Source of the DNA: a virus
IMG/VR virus record: IMGVR_UViG_3300024999_001287
Span: 1-27,944 of that record
Reading direction: 5' to 3' (one strand)
DNA: 27,944 nt
Shown: piece by piece, positions 18,969 to 26,056 of the stretch
Position numbering within the stretch: position 1 is the stretch's first letter
Layout: every line of letters starts with the position of its first letter
Notes under the pieces: generated by a model
Databases searched by the model: none
The model's input: only the letters and a program-made list of their open reading frames with translations
Told to the model about the DNA's origin: nothing
Program-made: the position numbers and the translations under genes

Positions 18969-19563
18969 GTTTTGGAATGTCAGCCGGGAAATGAGCCATC
19001 GCTGCACGCAAAGGCTGGAAAAGGATAAATTAATCAGGCGGGTCAAGATGTCATGGTCAGATATGCCAGACTGGTTTTATCTCTATGACGAGAAAAGGCC
19101 AGACCAAATTCAGCACAGATTGGGAAAGTCTTGGATTTATGTTGCATGGCACATGAAAGTATTAGATTCTTATGGCGTCCAATCTCTCAACTATTTTAAG
19201 CCAGAGAACAGGAAGTTTTACGAGCAAGACAAATCTTTCCCTATTCCGGATTGCTATGGAGTCATCGGCCACAAGGTGTATGGCGACATCTTTAGTTTTG
19301 GCGAGTTCCAGGTAAATGAGTCGAGCAACGCATGGAACAAGAATTATCGAGCATTATTCAACACCTTCGCCTCGGATCAATATCTTTCCCTAATGGTAGT
19401 CACAACCGGGCCGTATGACGCGATCAAAGAGCAGGTATATAAAGAGTTTTCAGGCATGAAGAATGTTCGACTAGAATTCTACCAGCTCGACAAACTAAGG
19501 GATCTTTGTTGGAGGATAGCAATCATTAAGAGGGATGAGGCGAGGAGGAAGGAGCTGAAGTAA
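18865..19563 (+). CDS. Replication-relaxation family protein
   Basis: 232 aa; GGAGAGG precedes ATG 18865. The N-terminal 60 residues form a winged helix ('RVMAHLEACSVLSQEQIHLL' and 'RCTQRLEKDKLIRRVKMSWS'). The core 'YLYDEKRPDQIQHRLGKSWI', 'PIPDCYGVIGHKVYGDIFSF' and 'GEFQVNESSNAWNKNYRALF' has the PD-(D/E)xK-like 'PD....E.....N....K' spacing of the Replic_Relax family, found on plasmids and mobile elements beside FtsK-like ATPases. It could be a nicking or relaxation accessory that recognises element DNA for the translocase. The first 35 codons overlap the ATPase gene, so both C-terminal and N-terminal segments are dual-coding. Confidence 0.75.
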   Translation: MNPTTHANGRRRDQRVMAHLEACSVLSQEQIHLLEFWNVSREMSHRCTQRLEKDKLIRRVKMSWSDMPDWFYLYDEKRPDQIQHRLGKSWIYVAWHMKVLDSYGVQSLNYFKPENRKFYEQDKSFPIPDCYGVIGHKVYGDIFSFGEFQVNESSNAWNKNYRALFNTFASDQYLSLMVVTTGPYDAIKEQVYKEFSGMKNVRLEFYQLDKLRDLCWRIAIIKRDEARRKELK

Positions 19564-19785
19564 GTGAGTCCTGCTGAAATTGCAATTAAAAACATGTACC
19601 TAGTCTTGCAAGTTGCAGCTGCATTGTTCGTATTCGGACTTGGACTAGACATTTTTGGCTATAGTCGATTCAAGATATACTTGAACATCTTCGCCATAGC
19701 CTCATTAGCCGTAATGGTTATCAGCTCATTGGTTGGATTCATGGGAGCCGCCGAATCAGTCAGCAAAGGACAGTGGCCGAAATGA
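19564..19785 (+). CDS. Small two-helix membrane protein
   Basis: 73 aa from GTG, immediately after the preceding TAA. Two hydrophobic stretches, ~12-30 (YLVLQVAAALFVFGLGLDIF) and ~42-60 (IFAIASLAVMVISSLVGFMG), are separated by a short polar loop. It is co-translated with the M23 peptidase (13-base overlap). Small bitopic proteins like this accompany conjugation-type channels and also resemble phage coat precursors; no specific assignment. Confidence 0.7.
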   Translation: MSPAEIAIKNMYLVLQVAAALFVFGLGLDIFGYSRFKIYLNIFAIASLAVMVISSLVGFMGAAESVSKGQWPK

Positions 19786-20432
19786 TTGCCGAACTCATTC
19801 GATTATCAGCACTTTATGTACTTGTCCGGGTATTTATAGAAATTGCTATGCCGAAATCAAGGCCCGTCGTTAAATATCTCTTTTGGTCAGGAGTAGCGTT
19901 GACTATAATATCCACTGTAGGCCCAGTAGTAGCCCGTCTGACCGACGATATTCACAGTGTGGCAGTAACATATAGCCAAGGCAAAGAAACGGTTAATAGC
20001 ATCATTAGTGGGGCTGACTCACCGAAACTATCTGTCGGGTATCAGGGTGCGATTGAGAAGTTATTAGGCAATGCGAAGTTTGATTGGCCGATTAAGGGAA
20101 AGGTTACGCAGGAGTATAAGGGAGATGAGCACCACGGAATTGACATCGCCGGCAAGGTTGGAGATAAAATTAAGACAGCCAGACCAGGTAAGGTCAGGAG
20201 CGTAGGTAATGACGACATATATGGGATGTTTGTAATTATTGACCATGGAAACGGATGGGAAAGTTTATATGCTCATTGTTCTAAGATCATGGTCAAAGAA
20301 GGGGACATGATGCTCGGAGGAGATAAGATTGCGGAAGTCGGTAATACCGGAAAATCATCTGGTTTCCACTTGCATTTTGAAATTAGGCAAAACGATGGAA
20401 CGTGCATTGATCCTATTAAGTATTTAAAATAA
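19773..20432 (+). CDS. Membrane-anchored M23 (LytM) peptidoglycan peptidase
   Basis: 219 aa from GTG 19773; ATG 19782 is possible. Two N-terminal hydrophobic segments (~8-25 and ~36-55) precede an extracytoplasmic linker and a C-terminal LytM domain: 'HHGIDIAGKVGDKIKTARPG' (first Zn ligands, H and D), 'GMFVIIDHGNGWESLYAHCS' and 'GFHLHFEIRQNDGTCIDPIK' (HxH). The zinc set looks complete, so an active endopeptidase facing the wall is expected. With the upstream ATPase and small membrane proteins it fits a module that opens peptidoglycan locally, as conjugation machines do. It is unlike the phage lysis amidase at the right end. Confidence 0.85.
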   Translation: MAEMIAELIRLSALYVLVRVFIEIAMPKSRPVVKYLFWSGVALTIISTVGPVVARLTDDIHSVAVTYSQGKETVNSIISGADSPKLSVGYQGAIEKLLGNAKFDWPIKGKVTQEYKGDEHHGIDIAGKVGDKIKTARPGKVRSVGNDDIYGMFVIIDHGNGWESLYAHCSKIMVKEGDMMLGGDKIAEVGNTGKSSGFHLHFEIRQNDGTCIDPIKYLK

Positions 20433-20444
20433 GGAGGAAATCTC

Positions 20445-21107
20445 ATGCGATTAATCATCCTAAAAAAATCCTCAATCCGCCGTACCCTCGCCTTATCCGT
20501 TCTGATGATCCTAATTGGTCTATCCCTCATAAACCCCTTCAAGGCTCAAGCGACAACCCCACAGGACTACCTCAAGCCCTCTACGCTCATCTTCTATCTC
20601 TATCCACATAGTAGCGGAATGTTCTGGCTAGAATCGAATCCAAAGTTAGGATATGCAACCCTAAAAGAGTGGAACGTCCTATTACCCAAGGGTGAAATGT
20701 TCGTTGCGGCTCCCGAGAATATGCAGTTAGCAAGCATGGGTGGATTGGACAGAATCGGAAAGTATGTACAAGGAAAACTAATGGGAAGGTCATACAATGG
20801 CAGGTACGATAAGGATATTTTCAAGTATCGCAGGACAGTAACGGCAGAAGGGGTCACAGATGAGGTTGAGGTTGAAATTGGAAAGCACTTCAAGGATAAT
20901 GACAATCTTGAGAGGTTGATAGGCAGTGTCAGGAAGCACCTAACGACCGATGCAGAGGAAACGCAGGATATAAAGGATATTGTGGTTGCTCCTGAACCTG
21001 TAGCGGATACGAAGGAGAGTCAGGCGGCTAAGATTCAGATACTTGGTGGGGCATCGCTATTAACTGGTTTGTATATGTTCGGCAAAATCCTAATCCTCTG
21101 CCTATGA
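20445..21107 (+). CDS. Exported, C-terminally anchored protein
   Basis: 220 aa; AAGGAGG before ATG. A signal peptide (RRTLALSVLMILIGLSLINP, cleavage likely after 'AQA') and a C-terminal hydrophobic segment (~199-219, 'ILGGASLLTGLYMFGKILIL') bracket a ~160-residue domain with 'SSGMFWLESNPKLGYATLKE' and 'EVEVEIGKHFKDNDNLERLI'. It would sit on the outer membrane face with a stalk. No family recognised. The context suggests a component of the same envelope module as the M23 peptidase. Confidence 0.7.
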   Translation: MRLIILKKSSIRRTLALSVLMILIGLSLINPFKAQATTPQDYLKPSTLIFYLYPHSSGMFWLESNPKLGYATLKEWNVLLPKGEMFVAAPENMQLASMGGLDRIGKYVQGKLMGRSYNGRYDKDIFKYRRTVTAEGVTDEVEVEIGKHFKDNDNLERLIGSVRKHLTTDAEETQDIKDIVVAPEPVADTKESQAAKIQILGGASLLTGLYMFGKILILCL

Positions 21108-21110
21108 AAT

Positions 21111-21144
21111 AAAAACCTCTGTCGTTAATTCGGCGGAGGTTTTT
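21111..21144 (+). terminator. Rho-independent terminator
   Basis: AAAAACCTCTGTCG, loop TTAATT, CGGCGGAGGTTTTT: 14 pairs with two G-U. Ends the ATPase-peptidase operon. Confidence 0.85.
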
Positions 21145-21194
21145 ACATATTAATCTTTAATTCGGACATGATAACTTCAGGAAGGAGAATTGGC

Positions 21195-21452
21195 ATGAAC
21201 AAGCTAATATTTGTAGTTGTTTTGGTTCTACTCGCCAGCACTAATCCTGATAAAAGTAATTACATTAACTACACAAAACAACAAATACTTGGGCATAATC
21301 CTTCTGGAATAGTCTCTATGTTCGCCGATCCGTTGATTGATAGGACAACGACTGAGAATGATTTGGGTATCGCCACTATTTATACCACGTACTATGGCGA
21401 GAGGAAGGTAACTACTTTGGGAATGTTTAATCGATTCATTCCTTTGAAATAG
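21195..21452 (+). CDS. Small secreted protein, DUF4359-like
   Basis: 85 aa from ATG 21195 with GGAAGGAG upstream; an earlier in-frame ATG (21168) lacks a ribosome site. A signal-like N-terminus 'NKLIFVVVLVLLASTNPDKS' leads into 'YINYTKQQIL' and ends 'IATIYTTYYGERKVTTLGMF' followed by NRFIPLK. The order 'TNP....Y..W/Y.K.....S....Y.T.Y......TLG.F..FI' is what I recall for DUF4359, small secreted Bacillota proteins without known function. It is transcribed separately from the preceding operon, between two terminators. Confidence 0.65.
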   Translation: MNKLIFVVVLVLLASTNPDKSNYINYTKQQILGHNPSGIVSMFADPLIDRTTTENDLGIATIYTTYYGERKVTTLGMFNRFIPLK

Positions 21453-21454
21453 AT

Positions 21455-21487
21455 AATGCCATCCGAGCTGGATGGCATTTGTTTTAT
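21455..21487. terminator. Bidirectional terminator between convergent operons
   Basis: AATGCCATCC, loop GAGCT, GGATGGCATT, then TTGTTTT on the plus strand. On the minus strand the stem is followed by ATTATCT. It separates the plus cassette from the leftward operon that ends at 21484. Confidence 0.82.
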
Positions 21488-21900
21488 AACTCTGCGTATA
21501 AAGTATTTAATCCACAAGCAGGACACCTAGTATCCGCTCCACCTTCTCCATCGTATGTGAAATATCCACCCTGCATATTGATCCTAAATACGGCATCCCT
21601 TTGTTCCATAAAACCTGTATCGTAATCACAATTTTCACAGGATATAGATGTCTTAATTCTGCCTTCTTCTGCTATTTCCAAATTAGATATGTTATTAAAT
21701 TCTTTCCTATTATTCCACTCTTCCGCGTCCTTATGATCTTGTACACGCTTATTCCAATCTTCTCCTGCTAATTCTTTATTACTTTTCCAATCTCCGCAAG
21801 ATGCATGAACACCGCAGAAATACTTCATGCTTTGATATTCAGGCTCTTGAGAAACTAAATTTGGCTGATTTCCACATACAGGACATGGTAATAAGCTCAT
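21484..21900 (-). CDS. Lar-like zinc-finger protein
   Basis: 138 aa. The N-terminal 60 residues follow the Lar (restriction alleviation) layout: 'LLPCPVCGNQPNLVSQEPEY', 'YFCGVHASCGDWKSNKELAG' and 'EDWNKRVQ' (CPxCG, C, W...A...WN.R). A second half has 'ISCENCDYDTGF' and 'RCPACGLN', another four-Cys ribbon, so this is longer than single-domain Lar proteins (~60-80 aa). Lar-type proteins counter host type I restriction by modulating the methylase in lambdoid systems; for Gram-positive members the role is untested. Last gene of the leftward operon. Confidence 0.65.
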   Translation of the reverse strand: MSLLPCPVCGNQPNLVSQEPEYQSMKYFCGVHASCGDWKSNKELAGEDWNKRVQDHKDAEEWNNRKEFNNISNLEIAEEGRIKTSISCENCDYDTGFMEQRDAVFRINMQGGYFTYDGEGGADTRCPACGLNTLYAEL

Positions 21901-21914
21901 CCCTCTTCATCTCC

Positions 21915-22256
21915 CTACAATATTGATTTAACTGCTTGCTTAATCTCAAAGTCATTCACATTAATAACATCACCGCATCCAGAACCATTACTATTAAGAT
22001 TAAACTTCGTCATTACATGCCGTTCCTCAAGTTGAAGAATGAACCTATTTTCATCCGTCACAAACTCATATTTGGCTCCGCAAATCGGGCATTCAAGAAA
22101 TATCTCCTGCTCGCAATCGCTATCGTAATACTCAAGTGAGCCATCCGACTTAATATCGAATTTTTGATTGTGCTTTTCCTCCACTATTAACTGGAGTCTG
22201 TTATCGTCAGCCGGATCATGTACACAGTTTTCACATTGGAATTTAAGTTCACTCAT
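21915..22256 (-). CDS. Double Zn-ribbon protein
   Basis: 113 aa overlapping the stop of the DUF1653-like gene (ATGA). 'FQCENCVHDPAD' and 'FLECPICGAKYEFV' give two CxxC pairs ~50 residues apart, with 'DCEQE' between and 'GSGCGDV' after. Two similar blocks ('NRLQLIVEEKHNQKFDIKSD' and 'NRFILQLEERHVMTKFNLNS') form an internal repeat. No function recognised. Confidence 0.62.
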   Translation of the reverse strand: MSELKFQCENCVHDPADDNRLQLIVEEKHNQKFDIKSDGSLEYYDSDCEQEIFLECPICGAKYEFVTDENRFILQLEERHVMTKFNLNSNGSGCGDVINVNDFEIKQAVKSIL

Positions 22257-22558
22257 CCATTATTCCTCCCATACTTTTTCAATAGATTGTTCATGTAGTT
22301 TTCTTGTCTTTTCACGAATTTTTCTGCATCCTTGCCTTTGATTATTGGGTATTCCCTTGGAGCTGAATCTATCTCCTTAAACCTCTGAACCGTCTCCCCA
22401 TCGACTAAAATATACTCAAAGAACATGGCGTGAGGTCTTGCGAATACTTCTCCGCCTTTGTTATGATATATCGCAAGTCGCTCATCCGTCTCTGTGTGGT
22501 ATGCCGATGCCGATATAAGGGTGTAGATGCCACCTTTGTAGTGCTGGTATTTAGTCAT
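22253..22558 (-). CDS. DUF1653-domain protein
   Basis: 101 aa. 'YQHYKGGIYTLISASAYHTE', 'DERLAIYHNKGGEVFARPHA' and 'MFFEYILVDGETVQRFKEID' match DUF1653 ('Y.H.KG..Y.V...A.H.ET.E..VVY......G..W.RP..MF.E.V......V.RF..I'), a small beta-rich domain common in phages and bacteria, function unknown. The C-terminus is a basic helix (KFVKRQENYMNNLLKKYGRN). Confidence 0.8.
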   Translation of the reverse strand: MTKYQHYKGGIYTLISASAYHTETDERLAIYHNKGGEVFARPHAMFFEYILVDGETVQRFKEIDSAPREYPIIKGKDAEKFVKRQENYMNNLLKKYGRNNG

Positions 22559-22564
22559 ATAACA

Positions 22565-22726
22565 TCACCCGGGTAAATCCTCAAGCTTTATGATAATAAA
22601 CCCATCTTTTACGGATTTTTCGTATTGATCCTTATTCTCCGTGCTTAGTTGGCCGTAATCCGTATCAATATAGTAAGTCCCACCCTCTTCCCAGTGACCA
22701 TAAATTTTAAACGCTTCGTCCTTCAT
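22565..22726 (-). CDS. Small hypothetical protein (53 aa)
   Basis: 53 aa; the ATG overlaps the preceding stop (ATGA) and GAGGGGGAG lies upstream. It starts MKDEAFKIYGHWEEGGTYYI, then 'DTDYGQLSTENKDQYEKSVK' and ends 'DGFIIIKLEDLPG'. Likely a small beta protein. Unrecognised; the tight overlap supports translation. Confidence 0.6.
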   Translation of the reverse strand: MKDEAFKIYGHWEEGGTYYIDTDYGQLSTENKDQYEKSVKDGFIIIKLEDLPG

Positions 22727-22896
22727 CCTTGCTCCCCCTCCTCAAAACTCCCAATACCCTCATTGATCTCCTCAAGCCTCAATAAGCAATAGAAGCTTTT
22801 ATGAACAATCACTTCGGGCAAATCATCATGCCATTGAATTATTAGAACTTCATCACCTTCACGTATAGGCATTGAGCATCCAGAGCAGTTAATCAA
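22723..22896 (-). CDS. Small Cys-containing protein (57 aa)
   Basis: 57 aa from TTG 22894-22896 with AGGAGGAAT seven bases upstream: MINCSGCSMPIREGDEVLI, then 'IQWHDDLPEVIVHKSFYCLL' and an acidic tail. CxxC near the start plus a later Cys/His resemble half of a LIM-like or ribbon site ('C..C...I..GDEV......H..C'). Function unknown. Confidence 0.6.
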   Translation of the reverse strand: MINCSGCSMPIREGDEVLIIQWHDDLPEVIVHKSFYCLLRLEEINEGIGSFEEGEQG

Positions 22897-22897
22897 T

Positions 22898-23017
22898 TTA
22901 TTCCTCCTCCTTCTCGATCTCTTCTTTCCTTATCATCCACTGTCTATAGAAACAGAAAGTTCCATAATATAAAACACTGCTAACAATTATAAATATTGCA
23001 AACCAATCTGTTTTCAT
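22898..23017 (-). CDS. Single-span membrane micro-protein (39 aa)
   Basis: 39 aa; GGGGGAGAG precedes the ATG. One hydrophobic segment (residues ~5-24, WFAIFIIVSSVLYYGTFCFY), then a charged tail rich in Glu/Lys (MIRKEEIEKEEE). The coding sequence of the tail doubles as the ribosome site of the next gene. No family assigned. Confidence 0.55.
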   Translation of the reverse strand: MKTDWFAIFIIVSSVLYYGTFCFYRQWMIRKEEIEKEEE

Positions 23018-23071
23018 CCTACTCTCCCCCAATTTCTTTTAACTCCAAAAGTTCCGGCTACATGGGCTGTT

Positions 23072-23809
23072 TCATCTCTGCAATAAACATACCGCGAATT
23101 GTCTTATTTGGCTTTCAAGTGCATTCAATATCTTGACATCGGTAATATAGTTAAAACCTGCTTTTAGTAATGTGTGTTTGTGAATTTTCGTTTCATTATT
23201 TACCTCAAATTTATAGTAACTAATCACGACGATTGGATCCATAGGGCAATTATCTTCCCCTATGGCTAAGTCATCATTATCGTTATGCATCGCATTGAAA
23301 AATTCTTCCCACTTTTTATCACAGTCTCTTAGGTATGGAACAACAATATTTGCAAAGTCCTCTAATGAGGGTTTCATTTTTCCGAATCGATACATATCCT
23401 TTACTTCGTACACATAAATCTCTTCTGCTTTTTTAGTCAAAATTAAGAACTCGCAATTTTGATCCTTTGTAAGGAGACAATCGAAGCTTTCAATATTTTC
23501 ATACCAGGCGTATAAATCTGAATATCCAAGGTCAATCGGATTGTCTCTACTGGTATTATTATCCTTACAATATTCAATAAGATTAAACACATTTGGTATA
23601 ATGTTGGGAAGATAAGTTTCAATAGCATCTTTAATTTGTGATTTAAAATCACTGAACATCATATAGGTTGCGTCAAAAAGATTATTCACCTCATCGCCCC
23701 GTTTGATTACTTGGTCAATACACTTACTGATGTTTTCCTCGGACAATGCGGATGTTTTTGTATTACTGAAATCAACGCCATTGTGGAAATTATTTTCGAA
23801 TAACAACAT
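23072..23809 (-). CDS. Hypothetical accessory protein (245 aa)
   Basis: 245 aa; AAGGAGGAATGTAAA before ATG. Mostly alpha/beta with acidic composition: 'SKCIDQVIKRGDEVNNLFDA', 'IIPNVFNLIEYCKDNNTSRD', 'KEAEEIYVYEVKD'-like strands near 130, and 'IVVISYYKFEVNNETKIHKH' near 205. No signal, membrane segment, nuclease or nucleotide-binding motif is seen. AT-rich with rare-codon use relative to the recombination genes, as usual for recently acquired accessory genes. Not recognised; could be an anti-host or defence-related protein, but nothing shows it. Confidence 0.6.
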   Translation of the reverse strand: MLLFENNFHNGVDFSNTKTSALSEENISKCIDQVIKRGDEVNNLFDATYMMFSDFKSQIKDAIETYLPNIIPNVFNLIEYCKDNNTSRDNPIDLGYSDLYAWYENIESFDCLLTKDQNCEFLILTKKAEEIYVYEVKDMYRFGKMKPSLEDFANIVVPYLRDCDKKWEEFFNAMHNDNDDLAIGEDNCPMDPIVVISYYKFEVNNETKIHKHTLLKAGFNYITDVKILNALESQIRQFAVCLLQR

Positions 23810-23847
23810 TTTACATTCCTCCTTCGCTTTTTCCTTAATGTAATCCG

Positions 23848-24081
23848 CTAATCCAGATATTCCTCCGTGTTCCTTACAAAATCCTTACACATATCCACCG
23901 CATCATCAACAAACATTCCATTCGATGTGCAAAATTTACCGTCACTTTTACTTTCTATAATGACGAGGATATCTTTCAATTCTCCCTTTGAGTATAAATA
24001 TTTTATAGCATCCATTACTTCTAAAAAGTCATCAGATTCCTTAGACGTTTGCCTTGCTTTGAATTCCAAAATGCTACCCAC
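23848..24081 (-). CDS. Small hypothetical protein (77 aa)
   Basis: 77 aa from GTG 24079-24081 with GGAG four bases upstream. 'FKARQTSKESDDFLEVMDAI', 'KYLYSKGELKDILVIIESKS' and 'SNGMFVDDAVDMCKDFVRNT' suggest a helix-strand-helix protein. Similar in feel to small accessory proteins of Bacillota prophages; no family named. Confidence 0.55.
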   Translation of the reverse strand: MGSILEFKARQTSKESDDFLEVMDAIKYLYSKGELKDILVIIESKSDGKFCTSNGMFVDDAVDMCKDFVRNTEEYLD

Positions 24082-24174
24082 GTTTCTCCTCACTCCCCTT
24101 TCTCTCAATCCAACCCCGCATCAAATACCAAATTAGCTAATATGCCCTAATCCAACTCTTCATTGACCATATCC

Positions 24175-24426
24175 TTATGCTACCCTGAACACTATCCATT
24201 GCTCATCATCATCTCTAGTTACGAGCAAGCAATATTCCTTAGTCTCCTTATTTTGAAATAGCTCGCAAATCCATATATTATCAATATCGAACTTTCCAAA
24301 TTCCCCAGCCTCGCATTGACCAATTCTGTTATTTTCAGATTTAAACCTCTCCATTCCTGAGTGATTATTTATCTCGTATGCGTTTAATAGTTCTTTTCTT
24401 CCTCCGAAGTCGACTGTGTTATTCAT
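24175..24426 (-). CDS. Small hypothetical protein (83 aa)
   Basis: I choose ATG 24424-24426, eight bases from AGGTGGAG; the ATG at 24432 would sit only two bases from it. 'RKELLNAYEINNHSGMERFK', 'FGKFDIDNIWICELFQNKET' and 'LLVTRDDDEQWIVFRVA' suggest a small beta protein. It follows 24429-24596 directly. Not recognised. Confidence 0.55.
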   Translation of the reverse strand: MNNTVDFGGRKELLNAYEINNHSGMERFKSENNRIGQCEAGEFGKFDIDNIWICELFQNKETKEYCLLVTRDDDEQWIVFRVA

Positions 24427-24428
24427 CT

Positions 24429-24596
24429 TCATTCTCCACCTTTCTTAATCTCTTCAGCCCAATAAACTATAATATCACCATCTCTCATTTCTCCATTACC
24501 AACTGGGGATAGAGTTCCGTCAGTATGCCTCCATCGCACATTGAATGGTTCTAGTAATTCACCCTTGTAATCATTTGTTACTGGTATCCACGCCAT
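24429..24596 (-). CDS. Small hypothetical protein (55 aa)
   Basis: Start at ATG 24594-24596 (MAWIPVTNDYKGELLEPFN), with AAGGTGGGG nine bases upstream; a longer frame to 24677 overlaps the initiator and has no ribosome site. 'VRWRHTDGTLSPVGNGEMRD' and 'GDIIVYWAEEIKKGGE' follow. Unknown function. Confidence 0.55.
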   Translation of the reverse strand: MAWIPVTNDYKGELLEPFNVRWRHTDGTLSPVGNGEMRDGDIIVYWAEEIKKGGE

Positions 24597-24645
24597 CCTT
24601 ATTCCCCACCTTTCTCGACTATCCTTGTATACTCCTTCAGGCTCA

Positions 24646-25434
24646 TTAGCACCCTCTTTCGTCATACCGTGTTTCATAATAACGATTAATCTTTATCTCT
24701 CCTGATAAAAAATGAATCACACTATGGTCACCTGATGTGTACTTAGTTTTAAAATGAGCATTGATTATATTCTCCATTACATAAATGTCATTATCAACCG
24801 ATGTATTCCTTTGACTATCCCAAAGATAGAACCACGTTTCTATAATATAGGACCACTTTTTACTCGTTAATTTTGGATGATCTTTTTTCTTATACTGTTT
24901 AAATAATTTTAGATAATAGTCAATACTTTCTTCTTCAAAATCACCTACGACATATTTGAGTTTGTATTCAGAAAAAGAGAGAGCCTTCCCCCTTACACTC
25001 GAATTGTCATCGTTAGATGCGATTCCCATGTTAATCTTATTATTACTTACGTTATTATTTGTGGAGTTAGTATTATTAGTAGCGGATTTACCCTTAATGG
25101 TTTTACCATCATTGGATTTTCCGCTCTGGTTATGAATCTCGTAAACACAATAACTGTAGCCCTTTAATTGTCCGGATGAATTTCTTATTCTCTCCCTTTC
25201 TATGTAGCCGTTCGCTATTAATTCTTTAATGGCGCTCTTTAGGCTATCCTTGCCATCTTTAGCATGTTTGACTATTTCATCTTCGTAAATTTGCCAGTTG
25301 TCAGGTAGGCTAAGTAAATACGTAAGCAAGCCTTTCGCCTTCCAACTCAGCTCCGCATTATTCAATAATTGCTTATTTACCATGACATAGGGATTATCCC
25401 TGTCCTTCTGTATCCTGAAAATACTTTGCTCCAT
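24646..25434 (-). CDS. Second wHTH replication initiator (phage type)
   Basis: 262 aa; the ATG directly follows the TGA of the wHTH-HNH gene. 'NPYVMVNKQLLNNAELSWKA', 'GLLTYLLSLPDNWQIYEDEI' and 'SLKSAIKELIANGYIERERI' are the winged-helix domain of a very common Bacillota phage/plasmid initiator ('F..I....L....LS.KAKGLL.Y.LSLPD.W......L.....DG..S...AI.EL...GY'). A low-complexity Asn/Ser/Lys linker (~105-140) encodes GKS/GKT at five-residue steps. The C-terminal part (SFSEYKLKYVVGDFEEESID and KLTSKKWSYIIETWFYLWD) is a DnaD-like or conserved phage C-terminal domain. An iteron origin lies within the linker coding region. Confidence 0.82.
   Translation of the reverse strand: MEQSIFRIQKDRDNPYVMVNKQLLNNAELSWKAKGLLTYLLSLPDNWQIYEDEIVKHAKDGKDSLKSAIKELIANGYIERERIRNSSGQLKGYSYCVYEIHNQSGKSNDGKTIKGKSATNNTNSTNNNVSNNKINMGIASNDDNSSVRGKALSFSEYKLKYVVGDFEEESIDYYLKLFKQYKKKDHPKLTSKKWSYIIETWFYLWDSQRNTSVDNDIYVMENIINAHFKTKYTSGDHSVIHFLSGEIKINRYYETRYDERGC
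25021..25122. other. Candidate iteron origin in second wHTH initiator gene
   Basis: Three nine-base repeats on the plus strand, GGATTTACC (25084-25092), GGTTTTACC (25099-25107) and GGATTTTCC (25114-25122), spaced exactly 15 bases. Next to them (25021-25080) is an AT-rich tract full of TTATTA/TTAGTA. Same arrangement (iterons, then AT-rich DNA inside the initiator gene) as at 2145-2269 but with unrelated repeat sequence and period. Confidence 0.6.
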
Positions 25435-25905
25435 TCATATTTCCTGCCTTAGTTTTATAATATCCACCGCACCTAAGTAGTGGTATTCATAGTGACAGCT
25501 CGGACATAGCGGAATTGTTTCAGTGCCATTGAGATGTCTAGGTATAGGATAGTGGTGGTTATGCAGTGTTAATGTCCTGCAATTACAGCATGGGCAAACA
25601 GAGTTTCCTATCCCCTTCCCTTTTAAATCCTTTAGTTTTAGCATTTCCAACTTCTCCGATGGCCCCAACTTGCTCATTGTTATATACGAAGAATTAACTA
25701 GGTGGTTTAGTAATGTCCTTAAAGCTTTTTCTCCAAAGAATGTTAGTTCATTTCTCAATGCTTCATAGGTTATAAATTTATCATCATTCATCATATCCTT
25801 GATGGTCTGTAGCGTTACGGCTTCCCTCATTCCAATTTTCCTTATCATTTCCCTGTCTACAATAATGTTATCATCCGAATTAAATAGTTCGCACAGCTTG
25901 CTCAC
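25435..25905 (-). CDS. Winged-helix plus HNH-like zinc protein
   Basis: 156 aa from GTG 25903-25905 (GTGA overlap with the RHH gene). The N-terminal ~95 residues look like a winged helix ('REMIRKIGMREAVTLQTIKD', 'FFGEKALRTLLNHLVNSSYI'). The C-terminal 55 residues hold 'CPCCNCRTLTLHNHHYPIPR' and 'IPLCPSCHYEYHYL', i.e. CxxC...HNHH...CxxC..., the zinc-bound HNH fold of small phage nucleases. It stands directly before an initiator gene, so it may nick at the neighbouring origin or act as a mobile nuclease fused to a DNA-binding domain. Catalysis is inferred from the His cluster only. Confidence 0.7.
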   Translation of the reverse strand: MSKLCELFNSDDNIIVDREMIRKIGMREAVTLQTIKDMMNDDKFITYEALRNELTFFGEKALRTLLNHLVNSSYITMSKLGPSEKLEMLKLKDLKGKGIGNSVCPCCNCRTLTLHNHHYPIPRHLNGTETIPLCPSCHYEYHYLGAVDIIKLRQEI

Positions 25906-26030
25906 TTCTTCTTCATCTCCTTGTCTAAAACTCTTCTCACAATCTCAGACTTACTTATTCCTAATTTCTCAGCCATCTTTTCCAACCATTCCCGCTGCGA
26001 ATCTGTAATTGTTAAGTCTATTCTTTTCAC
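25902..26030 (-). CDS. Ribbon-helix-helix regulator (42 aa)
   Basis: 42 aa from GTG 26028-26030 with AAGGAGG upstream: MKRIDLTITDSQREWLEKM, 'AEKLGISKSEIVRRVLDKEM', KKK. A minimal CopG/Arc fold: strand 'RIDLTIT', two helices. First gene of the leftward operon and overlapping the next start. Three TACG(C) repeats about one helical turn apart overlap its promoter, so autorepression is likely. Confidence 0.78.
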   Translation of the reverse strand: MKRIDLTITDSQREWLEKMAEKLGISKSEIVRRVLDKEMKKK

Positions 26031-26056
26031 CAAGCAACCTCCTTTTCTATACGTTA

